The notes: generated by a model not told the origin, from the letters alone. Positions 1 through 10,354 are shown, counted from the stretch's first letter. The stretch: DNA of 64,000 nt from an uncultured Chlorobiota bacterium (GCA_900696645.1 CAADGV010000011.1:59524-123523), one strand, 5' to 3'. Numbers and translations are program-made.

Positions 1-600
1 AAAGAGGGAGAAGAGATTACGCTGGAGTTGAACGAAAGTCTGGCGTCGGGCACACGGGCACTTTTTTATGCTGATGGCTGGATTTTGGGAAAAGGAGTTG
101 CTCTTCGCGAGATCGGGCATACGGCGATTTCAGCTACAATGTCGTCAGCGGCACAGGATGATCTGCGCAAGCAGTTCTTTGCATCGCGCAAAGCAATGAT
201 GGAAGAACAATTCCGAGCACGCATTGACAGCGCCGATGTTGTTGTACTCGGCAAAGTCACAAGCATTCAACCCTCCCCCGCGGAAACAGGCAAACGCATC
301 ACCGAGCATGACCCTGAATGGCACGACGCCGTCGTAAGAGTCAGCAAAGGTGTGAAGGGCGTTTCCGATGGAGTTGAGATCGTCGTTCGCTTCCCCATGT
401 CGATGGATATCGCGTTCTATGGCGCGCCGAAACTCAAGAAAGGCGACGAGCAAGTTATGATGCTGAGAACCGACACCCGCTCAGGCTTGGGCAAAGCACA
501 AGTTGCGGGAAGGGAAATCGGAACCTACATCATTGAAATGCCTTCGGATATACTCGAGAAAGGGCAATTGCAGCAAGTGTTTGAAATACTAAAAAAGTAG
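1..600 (+). CDS. hypothetical protein, 5'-truncated by the window edge
   Basis: Frame is open from base 1 (KEGEEITLELNESL...) to the stop at 600; the listed start at 28 is TTG, so the gene probably begins upstream of the window. Confidence 0.6.
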   Translation, partial: KEGEEITLELNESLASGTRALFYADGWILGKGVALREIGHTAISATMSSAAQDDLRKQFFASRKAMMEEQFRARIDSADVVVLGKVTSIQPSPAETGKRITEHDPEWHDAVVRVSKGVKGVSDGVEIVVRFPMSMDIAFYGAPKLKKGDEQVMMLRTDTRSGLGKAQVAGREIGTYIIEMPSDILEKGQLQQVFEILKK

Positions 601-666
601 CTTTGCCTCGTCATCCCCAAGGCAATCATTATTTGCACAATCCCCCGAATTGTGCTAACTTCACAT

Positions 667-726
667 AGGCGTATTTTTCACTGTACTTTACATAGGGATG
701 AGGTGTCCAGACAGTGAAATACGCCT
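667..726. repeat. imperfect inverted repeat / long hairpin
   Basis: AGGCGTATTTTTCACTGT (667-684) pairs with ACAGTGAAATACGCCT (711-726) with a 2-nt bulge; lies upstream of the 778 CDS. Confidence 0.6.
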
Positions 727-777
727 GTTTTACATCCAAACGACCACCCTCCCCACAATAACAATCGAGTTCAGTGC

Positions 778-3759
778 ATGAGCAAGATTGACCGCCTCAA
801 TATTGAGGATATCCAGGGAACACGCGTCAAGACGTTCCAAAAACTGATGCGGTTCAAGATCAGGGATATTCTGCTCGTGTCCAGTCTGTACGACAGCTAT
901 CTGTTCGAAGAAGACGGCAGACTCTACGAACTCATCCGCTCGGAATTTCAGACGCTCAATCTCAGCCACCCTCCCGAAATCACGCACATCAGCAGCGGCA
1001 GCGAAGCAATCGAGTTGCTGCAAAGCGGCGAACGGTTTGACCTGATCATCACAACACTGCATATCGAAGATATGCACGTGACACGCTTCGCGCAGGAGGC
1101 ACGGAACGCGGGCATCACCATTCCCATCGTGTTGCTCGCATACGACAACAGGGAACGGAAAGAACTCGTTACCAACCACGACATCTCGATATTCGACAAG
1201 ATTTTTATTTGGCAGGGAGATTATCACCTTCTCATCGGTATTATCAAGTATCTCGAAGATAAAGAGAACGTCGAGAACGATACTCGTACCGTCGGTGTAC
1301 AATCCATCATCCTCGTGGAAGACAGCGTGCAGTTCTATTCCGTCTATCTCCCGCTCATCTATACGGAAATCCTCAAGCAATCGCAGCGACTCATCACCGA
1401 GGGGGTGAATATCACCCACCGCTTCTTGCGCATGCGGGCCCGTCCGAAAATTCTGCTGTGTACTACGTTCGAGGAGGCGTGGGCGTACTACGAGAAGTAT
1501 GAAGATTTTATCCTCGGTATCATCTCGGATGTGAATTTCGTCAAGGGAGGAATCAAAGAAACGGATGCGGGAATAGAATTTGCGAGATTGGTAAAAGAAC
1601 GCCATGAGGATATCCCGATTCTTCTGCAATCGAGCAACGCTGAGAACGCCCAGCGCGCACAAGAAATTGGGGCTTCGTTTCTCTTGAAAAGCTCCCCTAC
1701 TCTACTGCATGACCTGAGCGAGTACATGCTCAACCACTTCGGCTTCGGTGATTTTGTGTTCAAGGTGAATGACGGAACCGAAGTAGGCCGTGCGAGCAAT
1801 CTGCGAATGTTGGAGGAACAGCTCAGGGTGGTTCCCGACGAGAGCATCGTGTACCACGCACGACGCAACCACTTTTCCAACTGGCTGAAGGCACGTACGG
1901 AGTTCTGGCTTGCCCAGCAACTCCGGCCCCAGAAGGTGGATGATTTTGAATCGGTTCAGGGTTTGCGGGAATTGCTGATCAGCTCGCTGCAGAAATACCG
2001 CGAGATCAGGCAGCGGGGCGTGATCACCGAATTCAGCAAAGACACGTTCGACCCCCAGAACAGTTTTGCACGCGTCGGCAGCGGTTCACTCGGCGGAAAA
2101 GCCCGGGGGTTGGGTTTCATCAACACACTCATCAACAACTACAATATCCGCGACCAATTTCCCGGCGTCGAGATTCATGTGCCTTCGGCGGTTGTGATTG
2201 CCACAGATGTGTTCGACCGGTTTCTTGAAGACAATAATCTGGAGGGATTTGCCCACAGCAACATTGAGGACCGTGAGCTTCTGCATCGCTTCTCAGGCGC
2301 CCATCACTTCCCGTCCGATATTGTTCAGAAGTTGCGTGAGCTTCTCGAAATCACGCATACTCCCCTCGCCGTCCGTTCGTCAAGTCTGCTGGAAGATTCA
2401 CAGTACCAGCCGTTCGCCGGTGTGTATCAGACATACATGATCGCAAACAACAACCCCAGCATTGATGTCAGGCTCGCTGAATTGCTGCAGGCGATTAAGC
2501 TCGTTTATGCTTCGACGTTTTCGAAACATGCGCGGGACTACATGAAAGCGACCGCGTACAGGCTTGAAGAAGAGAAAATGGCCGTGATCATCCAGAAGAT
2601 GGTCGGCTCGCCGCGCAACGGGCGCTACTATCCCGAGTTTGCCGGAGTCGCAAAATCGTACAACTTCTACCCCGTTCCCCCGCAAAAACCGACCGACGGT
2701 ATCGTGCTTGTGGGGCTGGGATTGGGAAAGATTGTGGTGGATGGCGGCAATACGGTTCGTTTTTGCCCGAAGTACCCGCGGCACATGCTGCAGTTCTTCT
2801 CGGCAAAGGAGACGCTCAAAAATGCCCAGCAGCAGTTCTATGCGTTGAACCTTGAGGAAAGCCTCAAAAGATCCAACGGCCACACACCGGGCGAGTTTGT
2901 CCAATTATATGATGTGAAGACGGCTGAAGTTGATGAAACACTCTTTTACGTTGCGTCAACATACTCCTCCGAAAATGATTCAGTGTACGACGGCATTTCG
3001 CGGCCGGGCAGGCGGGTGGTGACGTTTGCGCCGATTCTGAAGCACAAGCTCTTTCCGCTTGCCGATATTCTCGACCTCGTTCTCGATATGGGAACATGGG
3101 GAATGGGAACGCATGTGGAAATCGAATTCGCCGTCAACATGAATGTCACAACACACGAGCCGAACGAGTTTGCCTTTCTGCAAATCCGGCCACTCGTCCT
3201 CAGCTCCGAATCCGAAGAATTGCGGATCGATACCGTCAATACCAACGATCTGATCTGCTATAGCGAGCAGGTGCTGGGCAACGGCGCGATACGTGACATC
3301 TACGATGTGGTTGTTGTGGATATCGAGAAGTTTGAACGGGGCAAAAGCATCAGCGTTGCACAGGAAGTCAGTCAACTCAATTCGAAATTGCTTGAACAGA
3401 AAAGGCCGTATGTTCTCATCGGCGTCGGGCGCTGGGGAAGCCTCGACCATTGGCTTGGCGTTCCCGTAACATGGGATCAGATTTCGGGAGCAGCGGCCAT
3501 TGTCGAGTCGGGGTTTAAAGATTTCAGTGTTACGCCCTCGCAGGGTTCGCATTTCTTCCAGAACATTACATCGTTTCGTGTCGGATACTTCACAGTCAAC
3601 TCCGCCAATCACCAGGGATTCATAGATTGGGAGTGGCTGGCGCAGCAGCCCGCTATTGAAGAACTTGAGTTTACGCGGCATTTGCGTTTTGCCGATCCGA
3701 TAACGGTGAAGATTAACGGGCACAAGAATGTCGGCGTAATTCTCAAGCCGGGCAAATAA
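778..3759 (+). CDS. PEP/pyruvate-binding (PPDK_N ATP-grasp) protein with N-terminal receiver-like domains
   Basis: 993 aa; receiver-like segments (ILVEDS...IISDV...ILLQSS...FLLKSS); ATP-grasp motifs SLGGKARGLGF, AVRSSSLLEDSQYQPFAGVYQTY, EEKMAVIIQKMVG, FLQIRPL; no phosphohistidine swivel or PEP-binding barrel motif seen. Confidence 0.85.
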   Translation: MSKIDRLNIEDIQGTRVKTFQKLMRFKIRDILLVSSLYDSYLFEEDGRLYELIRSEFQTLNLSHPPEITHISSGSEAIELLQSGERFDLIITTLHIEDMHVTRFAQEARNAGITIPIVLLAYDNRERKELVTNHDISIFDKIFIWQGDYHLLIGIIKYLEDKENVENDTRTVGVQSIILVEDSVQFYSVYLPLIYTEILKQSQRLITEGVNITHRFLRMRARPKILLCTTFEEAWAYYEKYEDFILGIISDVNFVKGGIKETDAGIEFARLVKERHEDIPILLQSSNAENAQRAQEIGASFLLKSSPTLLHDLSEYMLNHFGFGDFVFKVNDGTEVGRASNLRMLEEQLRVVPDESIVYHARRNHFSNWLKARTEFWLAQQLRPQKVDDFESVQGLRELLISSLQKYREIRQRGVITEFSKDTFDPQNSFARVGSGSLGGKARGLGFINTLINNYNIRDQFPGVEIHVPSAVVIATDVFDRFLEDNNLEGFAHSNIEDRELLHRFSGAHHFPSDIVQKLRELLEITHTPLAVRSSSLLEDSQYQPFAGVYQTYMIANNNPSIDVRLAELLQAIKLVYASTFSKHARDYMKATAYRLEEEKMAVIIQKMVGSPRNGRYYPEFAGVAKSYNFYPVPPQKPTDGIVLVGLGLGKIVVDGGNTVRFCPKYPRHMLQFFSAKETLKNAQQQFYALNLEESLKRSNGHTPGEFVQLYDVKTAEVDETLFYVASTYSSENDSVYDGISRPGRRVVTFAPILKHKLFPLADILDLVLDMGTWGMGTHVEIEFAVNMNVTTHEPNEFAFLQIRPLVLSSESEELRIDTVNTNDLICYSEQVLGNGAIRDIYDVVVVDIEKFERGKSISVAQEVSQLNSKLLEQKRPYVLIGVGRWGSLDHWLGVPVTWDQISGAAAIVESGFKDFSVTPSQGSHFFQNITSFRVGYFTVNSANHQGFIDWEWLAQQPAIEELEFTRHLRFADPITVKINGHKNVGVILKPGK

Positions 3760-3987
3760 TACCCGGCCGTTCTTTCGCATTGAAAACCCACCTCTTCTCC
3801 CTCTCTTTACAAATATGAAGAGAGCGGGCCGTTCCACAAAAAGTACTGAGAACTCGCTTTCTGTGAGTTGAACAAGAAGGGGCCAACTAATGAGTCCTCA
3901 CCGACACAACACCACACTCGCCAACGCAATCCTGTGTGGCGCTCAATGAATCAACAATCACACACACAATCACCAGAAGGAGACAGT

Positions 3988-5349
3988 ATGTCAACTTACG
4001 TGCAAGACCTGATGGCTGAGGTGAAGGCGAAAAATCCGGCAGAACCGGAGTTCTACCAAGCGGTGCAGGAAGTGGCCGAATCCTTATCGCTTGTGCTTGA
4101 ACGCCATCCCGAATACAGGGCGGCAAAAATTCTCGAACGCATCATCGAACCCGAACGCATCATCACCTTCCGTGTACCGTGGGTTGATGAGCAGGGCGAA
4201 ACCCACATCAACCGCGGCTACCGCATTGAAATGAACAGCGCCATCGGTCCGTACAAAGGCGGGTTGCGGTTCCATCCGTCTGTCAATCAAGGCATTCTCA
4301 AGTTTCTTGCCTTCGAGCAAGTGTTCAAGAACAGCCTCACAACGCTGCCAATGGGCGGCGGCAAGGGAGGCTCCGATTTTGATCCAAAGGGGAAAAGTGA
4401 TCTGAAAGTGATGCGTTTCTGCCAGGCGTTCATGGCGGAGTTGTTCCGCCACATCGGACCCGACACCGACGTTCCGGCGGGCGATATCGGCGTCGGTGGA
4501 CGTGAGATTGGCTATTTGTTTGGAATGTACAAGAAACTGAGAAACGAATTCACCGGCGTTCTCACGGGCAAAGGATTGAATTGGGGCGGATCGCTTATTC
4601 GTCCCGAGGCAACGGGTTACGGCGCCGTGTACTTTGCGGCGGAAATGCTCGGAACGCGCAAGCAGACACTCGAGGGAAAAACCTGCCTCGTCTCCGGCAG
4701 CGGAAATGTTGCACAGTTCACGGTTGAGAAAATCAACCAACTTGGCGGCAAAGCAGTGACACTTTCCGATTCCAATGGTTACATTTATGATGAAGCGGGA
4801 ATAACGAAAGAGAAGCTTGCGTTTGTTATGGATTTGAAGAATGTCCGCCGCGGACGCATTAAGGAGTATGCGGAGAAATACAAGGGTGTTGTGTACAAGG
4901 AGATAGACCCGAAAGCCGATGCCAATCCGCTGTGGGATCACAAGGCAACTTGCGCGTTCCCGAGCGCGACACAAAACGAAATCAACGGCAAGGATGCGCA
5001 GAACCTGCTGCGCAACGGCATCTATTGCGTTGCTGAAGGCGCAAACATGCCGACGACACTTGACGGCGTGAAAGTGTTTCTCGATGCAGGCATTCTCTAC
5101 GGACCCGGCAAAGCTGCAAACGCGGGCGGTGTTGCAACCTCCGGACTCGAGATGGCGCAGAACAGTATGCGTCTCCCGTGGACGCGTGAGGAAGTTGACA
5201 ACCGGCTCCGCATGATTATGACCGAGATACATACAACATGTGTCATCGTCGCGGAACGGTTCGGCACGCCGGGCAACTATGTGAACGGCGCCAACATTGG
5301 CGGCTTCCTCAAGGTCGCGGATGCGATGATGGATCAGGGAGTTGTGTAG
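3988..5349 (+). CDS. gdhA: glutamate dehydrogenase (GdhA type)
   Basis: ATG 3988 preceded by an AAGGAGAC-like RBS; MSTYVQDLMAEVKAKNPAEPEF..., PMGGGKGGSDFDPKGKSD, VSGSGNVAQFTVEKI. Confidence 0.93.
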   Translation: MSTYVQDLMAEVKAKNPAEPEFYQAVQEVAESLSLVLERHPEYRAAKILERIIEPERIITFRVPWVDEQGETHINRGYRIEMNSAIGPYKGGLRFHPSVNQGILKFLAFEQVFKNSLTTLPMGGGKGGSDFDPKGKSDLKVMRFCQAFMAELFRHIGPDTDVPAGDIGVGGREIGYLFGMYKKLRNEFTGVLTGKGLNWGGSLIRPEATGYGAVYFAAEMLGTRKQTLEGKTCLVSGSGNVAQFTVEKINQLGGKAVTLSDSNGYIYDEAGITKEKLAFVMDLKNVRRGRIKEYAEKYKGVVYKEIDPKADANPLWDHKATCAFPSATQNEINGKDAQNLLRNGIYCVAEGANMPTTLDGVKVFLDAGILYGPGKAANAGGVATSGLEMAQNSMRLPWTREEVDNRLRMIMTEIHTTCVIVAERFGTPGNYVNGANIGGFLKVADAMMDQGVV

Positions 5350-5375
5350 TTCCCGTTCGTTGTGACGTTCGAACT

Positions 5376-5403
5376 GTAGAGACGTTCAATTGAACGTCTC
5401 TAC
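5376..5403. repeat. perfect 28-nt palindrome, possible dispersed repeat or terminator
   Basis: GTAGAGACGTTCAA/TTGAACGTCTCTAC, exact reverse complement of itself; between gdhA and the second ATP-grasp gene. Confidence 0.85.
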
Positions 5404-5415
5404 GTAATTTTCAAA

Positions 5416-8400
5416 ATGGCAATGTCCACACCAAAACATCCTTTCGACCAGATAGAAACCAGCTTCGATCCACTGTGGGTTGAGCACGGCTATGGCAACC
5501 GCTTTCAGGGATTTCAAAACCTGATGCGGCTGCGTATCCGCGATATCCTCCTCGTTTCGAGCTTATATGATTTGTATTTGTTTGAAGAAGATGGGCGGCT
5601 GTACGAGTTAATTCGAAACGAATATCAGGGGTTCAATCTCTCCCATTCCCCAGAATTGACGAGGGTATCCAGCGGCTCGGAGGCAATCAACCTTGCCAAA
5701 GAAGAAAACCGTTTCGACCTCATCATCACAACGCTGCATATTGATGATATGCACGCTGTGAACTTTGCGAAGATGGCCCGGCAGCAAGGCATTACCGTTC
5801 CCATCGTTCTGCTGGCTCACGACAATCGAGAGCTGAAGGAACTTCTCGTCCATCAGGATGCATCGGTTTTCAAGAAGATATTTATCTGGACAGGCGACTT
5901 CCGCATTATCATCGGCATCGTCAAGTATCTTGAAGATAAGATGAATGTCGATCACGATACACGCATGGTCGGAGTACAGACGGTGATTTTCATCGAAGAC
6001 AGCGTCAAGTACTATTCCTCGATGCTTCCGAATATCTACACGGAAATCCTGAAGCAATCTCAACGCCTCATCTCCGAAGGAATCAACCTGACGCACAAGT
6101 TCCTTCGCATGCGTGCCCGCCCGAAAATTCTGCTCTGCTCCACGTATGAAGAGGCGTGGGCACACTACGAAGAGTATCGCGACTACATGCTCGGCGTGAT
6201 TTCGGATGTTGATTTTCCACGCAACGGCCAGCAGGATTCGCAGGCAGGCATTGAGTTTGCCCGGGCAGTCAAAGCCGAACAGCCCGACTTGCCGATTCTC
6301 CTCCTCTCACACAACAAGGATAACGAGCGTGCGGCACGTGATGTACAGGCTGCATTCGTGATGAAAGATTCGCCGATGCTGCTCAATGAACTGCGCCATT
6401 TCATGGTCCAGCATTTCAGCTTCGGAGATTTTATTTTCCGCACACCGGAGGGAATCGAAATCGGACGGGCAAGCGATCTGAAGAGTCTTGAGGAACAGCT
6501 TCATATCGTACCCGAAGAAAGCATTCGCTTCCATGCCGAGCGGAACCACTTTTCCAACTGGCTGAAGGCACGCACGGAATTCTGGCTGGCTCATCAACTC
6601 CGGCCTCGCAAAGTGAACGACTACCCGAACCTGACGGCTTTGCGCGAAGATCTCATCCGGTCGTTGCATGCGTACGGCATTATCCGCCAACGCGGCATCA
6701 TCATGGATTTTTCGAAGGAGACGTTCGACCCCGAAAGCAGCTTCGCCCGCATCGGCGGCGGCTCGTTAGGCGGCAAAGCGCGAGGACTCGGGTTCGTGAA
6801 TACGCTTATCAACGACTACAATGTACGTGACCGGTTTGAAGGAGTGCGCATTCATGTGCCTCCTGCCGTTGTTCTCGGCACGGATGTGTTTGATCAATTT
6901 GTCGATGAAAACGATCTCCGCCGGTTTGCGATGGATTGCGACGACGACAAGCAGATCACCCGCCGCTTTCTCGACGCGCAACGCTTTCCGGAGGATGTGT
7001 TGGGTAACCTCGCCGCATTCCTCGACATTATCCGGACTCCGCTGGCGGTTCGTTCATCAAGCCTTCTTGAAGACTCGCAGTATCATCCGTTTGCAGGGGT
7101 GTACGAAACGTATATGCTGCCGAACATTCACCCCAACCCCCTCGTGCGGCTGAATGATCTTCTCAACACAATCAAGCGGGTGTATGCTTCCACCTTTTAC
7201 CAAAGCGCGAAGGATTACATCAAAGTAACATCCTACCGCCTCGAAGAGGAAAAGATGGCGGTGATTGTTCAGAAAATGGTCGGACGTACACACGAACATC
7301 GTTTTTATCCCGACTTTGCTGGCGTTGCCCGATCGTACAATTTTTATCCGCTGCCTCCGCAAAAATCATCGGATGGCATCGTGTCGGTCGCGTTAGGTCT
7401 CGGCAAATGGGTTGTCGACGGCGGAAATGCCGTTCGGTTTTGCCCGAAGTACCCCACTGATCTTATTCAATTCTACTCGGCCGAAGAATCGCTCGACACC
7501 ACACAGCGCGAGTTCTTTGCGTTGCAACTTGATGCCGCGTCCGACTTCGGCATAGAAACTCACGACATGCTCGTCAAGCGTTACGGTCTGGATGTTGCCG
7601 AAAAAGACGCGACACTGCATCTGCTCGGCTCGACGTATTCGCATGACAACGATGTTGTGCAGGACGGCATTTCGCGGCAGGGAGTCCGACTGGTCACCTT
7701 CGGACCGCTGCTCAGGCATCGTCTTTTTCCGTTGCCGCAAATCATTGATTTGCTTACAGATATGGGAACGTGGGGTATGGGCACGCCTGTTGAGATCGAG
7801 TTTGCGGTGAATGTCAACACACCGCCCGGGCAGCCGAAGGAATTCGGCATGTTGCAGATGCGACCGTTGGTGCTGAGCCGTGAAGCCGTAGAGCTGAACA
7901 TTGAACAGGTTGAGCCGGATGCCTGCCTCTGTTACAGCGAACAGGTACTTGGTAATGGCGTTATCCGGGATATTCGCGATATTGTGGTTGTTGACATCAA
8001 CAAATTCGACCGTGCGAAAAGCCGGGAGGTTGCAGTGGAAGTGACGCATTGCAACGGCGAGCTTCTTGCGGAACGGCGGCCGTATCTGCTCGTCGGTGTC
8101 GGCAGATGGGGAACACTGGACCCGTGGCTCGGAATCCCGATTCGATGGGATCAGATTTCCGGAGCGCGGGCCATTGTTGAGGCCGGCTTCAAGGATATGG
8201 ATGTCGAGCCCTCGCAGGGCTCGCATTTCTTCCAGAACATTACATCGTTTATGATCGGGTACTTCACGGTCAGTTCAAAGAGGGGCAAGAGTTCGCTTGA
8301 TTGGAAGTGGCTGCTCGAACAGCCTGCTTTCAAAGAAGGAACGTTCACACGGCATATCCGCCTTGAGGCACCGATTACGGTTATGATGAACGGCCATGAA

Positions 8401-8445
8401 AATCGCGGCATCATTTTGAAACCGGAGAAGCAACGTGGAATCTGA
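5416..8445 (+). CDS. paralogous PEP/pyruvate-binding (PPDK_N ATP-grasp) protein with receiver-like domains
   Basis: 1009 aa, collinear with the 778-3759 product (RDILLVSSLYD, VEDS/IEDS, SLGGKARGLGF, AVRSSSLLEDSQY, GVGRWG). Confidence 0.85.
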   Translation: MAMSTPKHPFDQIETSFDPLWVEHGYGNRFQGFQNLMRLRIRDILLVSSLYDLYLFEEDGRLYELIRNEYQGFNLSHSPELTRVSSGSEAINLAKEENRFDLIITTLHIDDMHAVNFAKMARQQGITVPIVLLAHDNRELKELLVHQDASVFKKIFIWTGDFRIIIGIVKYLEDKMNVDHDTRMVGVQTVIFIEDSVKYYSSMLPNIYTEILKQSQRLISEGINLTHKFLRMRARPKILLCSTYEEAWAHYEEYRDYMLGVISDVDFPRNGQQDSQAGIEFARAVKAEQPDLPILLLSHNKDNERAARDVQAAFVMKDSPMLLNELRHFMVQHFSFGDFIFRTPEGIEIGRASDLKSLEEQLHIVPEESIRFHAERNHFSNWLKARTEFWLAHQLRPRKVNDYPNLTALREDLIRSLHAYGIIRQRGIIMDFSKETFDPESSFARIGGGSLGGKARGLGFVNTLINDYNVRDRFEGVRIHVPPAVVLGTDVFDQFVDENDLRRFAMDCDDDKQITRRFLDAQRFPEDVLGNLAAFLDIIRTPLAVRSSSLLEDSQYHPFAGVYETYMLPNIHPNPLVRLNDLLNTIKRVYASTFYQSAKDYIKVTSYRLEEEKMAVIVQKMVGRTHEHRFYPDFAGVARSYNFYPLPPQKSSDGIVSVALGLGKWVVDGGNAVRFCPKYPTDLIQFYSAEESLDTTQREFFALQLDAASDFGIETHDMLVKRYGLDVAEKDATLHLLGSTYSHDNDVVQDGISRQGVRLVTFGPLLRHRLFPLPQIIDLLTDMGTWGMGTPVEIEFAVNVNTPPGQPKEFGMLQMRPLVLSREAVELNIEQVEPDACLCYSEQVLGNGVIRDIRDIVVVDINKFDRAKSREVAVEVTHCNGELLAERRPYLLVGVGRWGTLDPWLGIPIRWDQISGARAIVEAGFKDMDVEPSQGSHFFQNITSFMIGYFTVSSKRGKSSLDWKWLLEQPAFKEGTFTRHIRLEAPITVMMNGHENRGIILKPEKQRGI

Positions 8446-8635
8446 CAAGAACAAAAACCAACCGCCCGGCGAAATGCGCGCCAAGACTCCGGATTCCTGT
8501 CCGCATTGCGGAGCGCCCTTGAGTCCGTGGGAACAGGTCTTGCTCAGTGTCGACCGGGCATTGATGTGCAAACGATGCTGGTACAGAATTATTCTCGACG
8601 TGTTCGATCAAGAGTCAAAGAAAGACAAACCCTAA
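8435..8635 (+). CDS. small zinc-ribbon-like protein
   Basis: 66 aa with CPHCGAP...MCKRCWYRI (CxxC...CxxC); start overlaps the stop of the upstream gene. Confidence 0.65.
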   Translation: MESDKNKNQPPGEMRAKTPDSCPHCGAPLSPWEQVLLSVDRALMCKRCWYRIILDVFDQESKKDKP

Positions 8636-8646
8636 GGCGTACGCGC

Positions 8647-9894
8647 ATGAAATCCTACAATTCCTTTGAAGTAACACAGCAGCAGGTTCGGGAAGCGGCC
8701 AAGCTGTTGAATCTCGATGCCCCGACTGTTGAGTTGTTGTTGTGGCCCCAACGGGAGTTCAAATTCACGATACCGGTGAAAATGGACAGTGGCGAAGTGA
8801 AGATTTTTCACGGCTATCGTATCCAACACAACTACGCGCGGGGTCCGGCAAAGGGGGGCATTCGCTTTCATCCCGATGAAACGGTTGATACCATCCGGGC
8901 GTTAGCCGGATGGATGACGTGGAAAACGGCTGTTGTTGATCTGCCGCTCGGTGGAGGAAAGGGAGGCGTTATTTGCGACCCGCGAACAATGTCTGATCGT
9001 GAGCTGGAAAACCTCGCGCGCGGATACGTCCGCGCAGTTGTGCAGAACATCGGAATTGACAAAGACATCCCCGCACCGGATGTGTACACAAACCCGCAAA
9101 CGATGGCGTGGATGATGGATGAATACGAGACATTGCTGCAACGCCATCAGCCCGGGGTACTTACGGATAAGCCGCTGCAAATCGGAGGCACAGAGGGCCG
9201 CAGAGACGCAACGGCACGGGGGGGCGTCATTACCGTCCGTGAAGCGTGCAAGGTATTCGGCATAGACCCGAAGGGACGATATGCGATTCAGGGATTCGGG
9301 AATGCGGGACAGCGGGCTGCATTGCTGCATGAGGAACTGTTGGGTGGAGGAAAACTCACTGCAGTGTGCGACTCGCGAGGGGGCGTCTATTCAGAGGAAG
9401 GGCTAAACCCGAAAGATCTTGTCACACACAAGTTGAAGACAGGATCCGTGAAAGGGTTTCCCGACGGCAAAGAAATTCCGCGTGACGCCGTTCTCGGGCT
9501 TGATGTTGATATTCTCTATCCTGCTGCGCTTGAGAATGCGATCAACGAGAAGAATGCAAACGACATCAAAGCGAAAATTGTCTGCGAACTTGCCAACGGC
9601 CCGACAACACCCGATGCCGATCTGATTCTCCACAAGAAGGGCGTACATGTCATACCCGACATTCTGGCGAGCGCCGGAGGGGTGACTGTTTCATACTTTG
9701 AAATGGTCCAGGACAGTTATTCGTATTTCTGGAGCGAGCAGCTCGTTCAGCAGCGGCTCGACGAGAAACTGACAAAAGCCTATCATAGCGTCAAGGAAGC
9801 GATGCTGGAAAAAGAAGTACATCCGCGGTTGGCGGCAATGGTTGTTGGAGTTGCCCGGGTTGCCGAGGCGTGCAAGCTTCGCGGGTGGGTGTAG
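8647..9894 (+). CDS. Glu/Leu/Phe/Val dehydrogenase (second glutamate dehydrogenase type)
   Basis: ATG 8647 [22 protein letters not shown]...; [49 protein letters not shown]. Confidence 0.92.
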   Translation: MKSYNSFEVTQQQVREAAKLLNLDAPTVELLLWPQREFKFTIPVKMDSGEVKIFHGYRIQHNYARGPAKGGIRFHPDETVDTIRALAGWMTWKTAVVDLPLGGGKGGVICDPRTMSDRELENLARGYVRAVVQNIGIDKDIPAPDVYTNPQTMAWMMDEYETLLQRHQPGVLTDKPLQIGGTEGRRDATARGGVITVREACKVFGIDPKGRYAIQGFGNAGQRAALLHEELLGGGKLTAVCDSRGGVYSEEGLNPKDLVTHKLKTGSVKGFPDGKEIPRDAVLGLDVDILYPAALENAINEKNANDIKAKIVCELANGPTTPDADLILHKKGVHVIPDILASAGGVTVSYFEMVQDSYSYFWSEQLVQQRLDEKLTKAYHSVKEAMLEKEVHPRLAAMVVGVARVAEACKLRGWV

Positions 9895-9916
9895 AGCAGC
9901 CTTCAGAAAATCCGGA

Positions 9917-10354
9917 TCACGTGTTGACTTTTTTCCCCTTGTGTACTGAGGCTTCGCTGGAATGAAGTGTCTCGCTGATGACTTTCTTCAGTTCATCCAT
10001 CTCTACCCTTCCCTTCCGAAGATATCTCACATTCTGAATTTGCAGTGAGAGTATTTCTTTCTGACTCAACTCCCGCCCGCTGATGATAATGATGGGAATG
10101 TTCTTCGTTGCCGCGTCGGCCTTCAACTCTTCAATGTACTGCATGCCGTTTTTCCGGCGCAGTTGCAGATCCATGAGTACAGCTTCGGCGTGACATTCCT
10201 TCGAGCGTTCGACAATGTCTTCTTTGTCGAGGGCAAACAGCACACCCTCGTACCCCATATCGTCCACAATGTATTTGAGGAGATTGGAAAAGTCTACGCT
10301 ATCTTCAACAATAAGTACCGACCTTGGGGCGGCAGCCTTTGCTTCCTTGGACAT
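9917..10354 (-). CDS. single-domain response regulator
   Basis: MSKEAKAAAPRSVLIVEDSVDF...AVLMDLQLRRKNG...IIIISG...YLRKG: receiver D/D/S/K pattern; no output domain. Confidence 0.9.
   Translation of the reverse strand: MSKEAKAAAPRSVLIVEDSVDFSNLLKYIVDDMGYEGVLFALDKEDIVERSKECHAEAVLMDLQLRRKNGMQYIEELKADAATKNIPIIIISGRELSQKEILSLQIQNVRYLRKGRVEMDELKKVISETLHSSEASVHKGKKVNT

Noticed and set aside
2980-3837. 285-aa antisense ORF opposite the first ATP-grasp gene
   Set aside because: Antisense shadow of a strongly coding region; many similar antisense ORFs occur here and none shows a domain.
4084-5232. 382-aa antisense ORF opposite gdhA
   Set aside because: Shadow ORF from codon bias; no recognisable domain, and the plus strand encodes a well-supported glutamate dehydrogenase.
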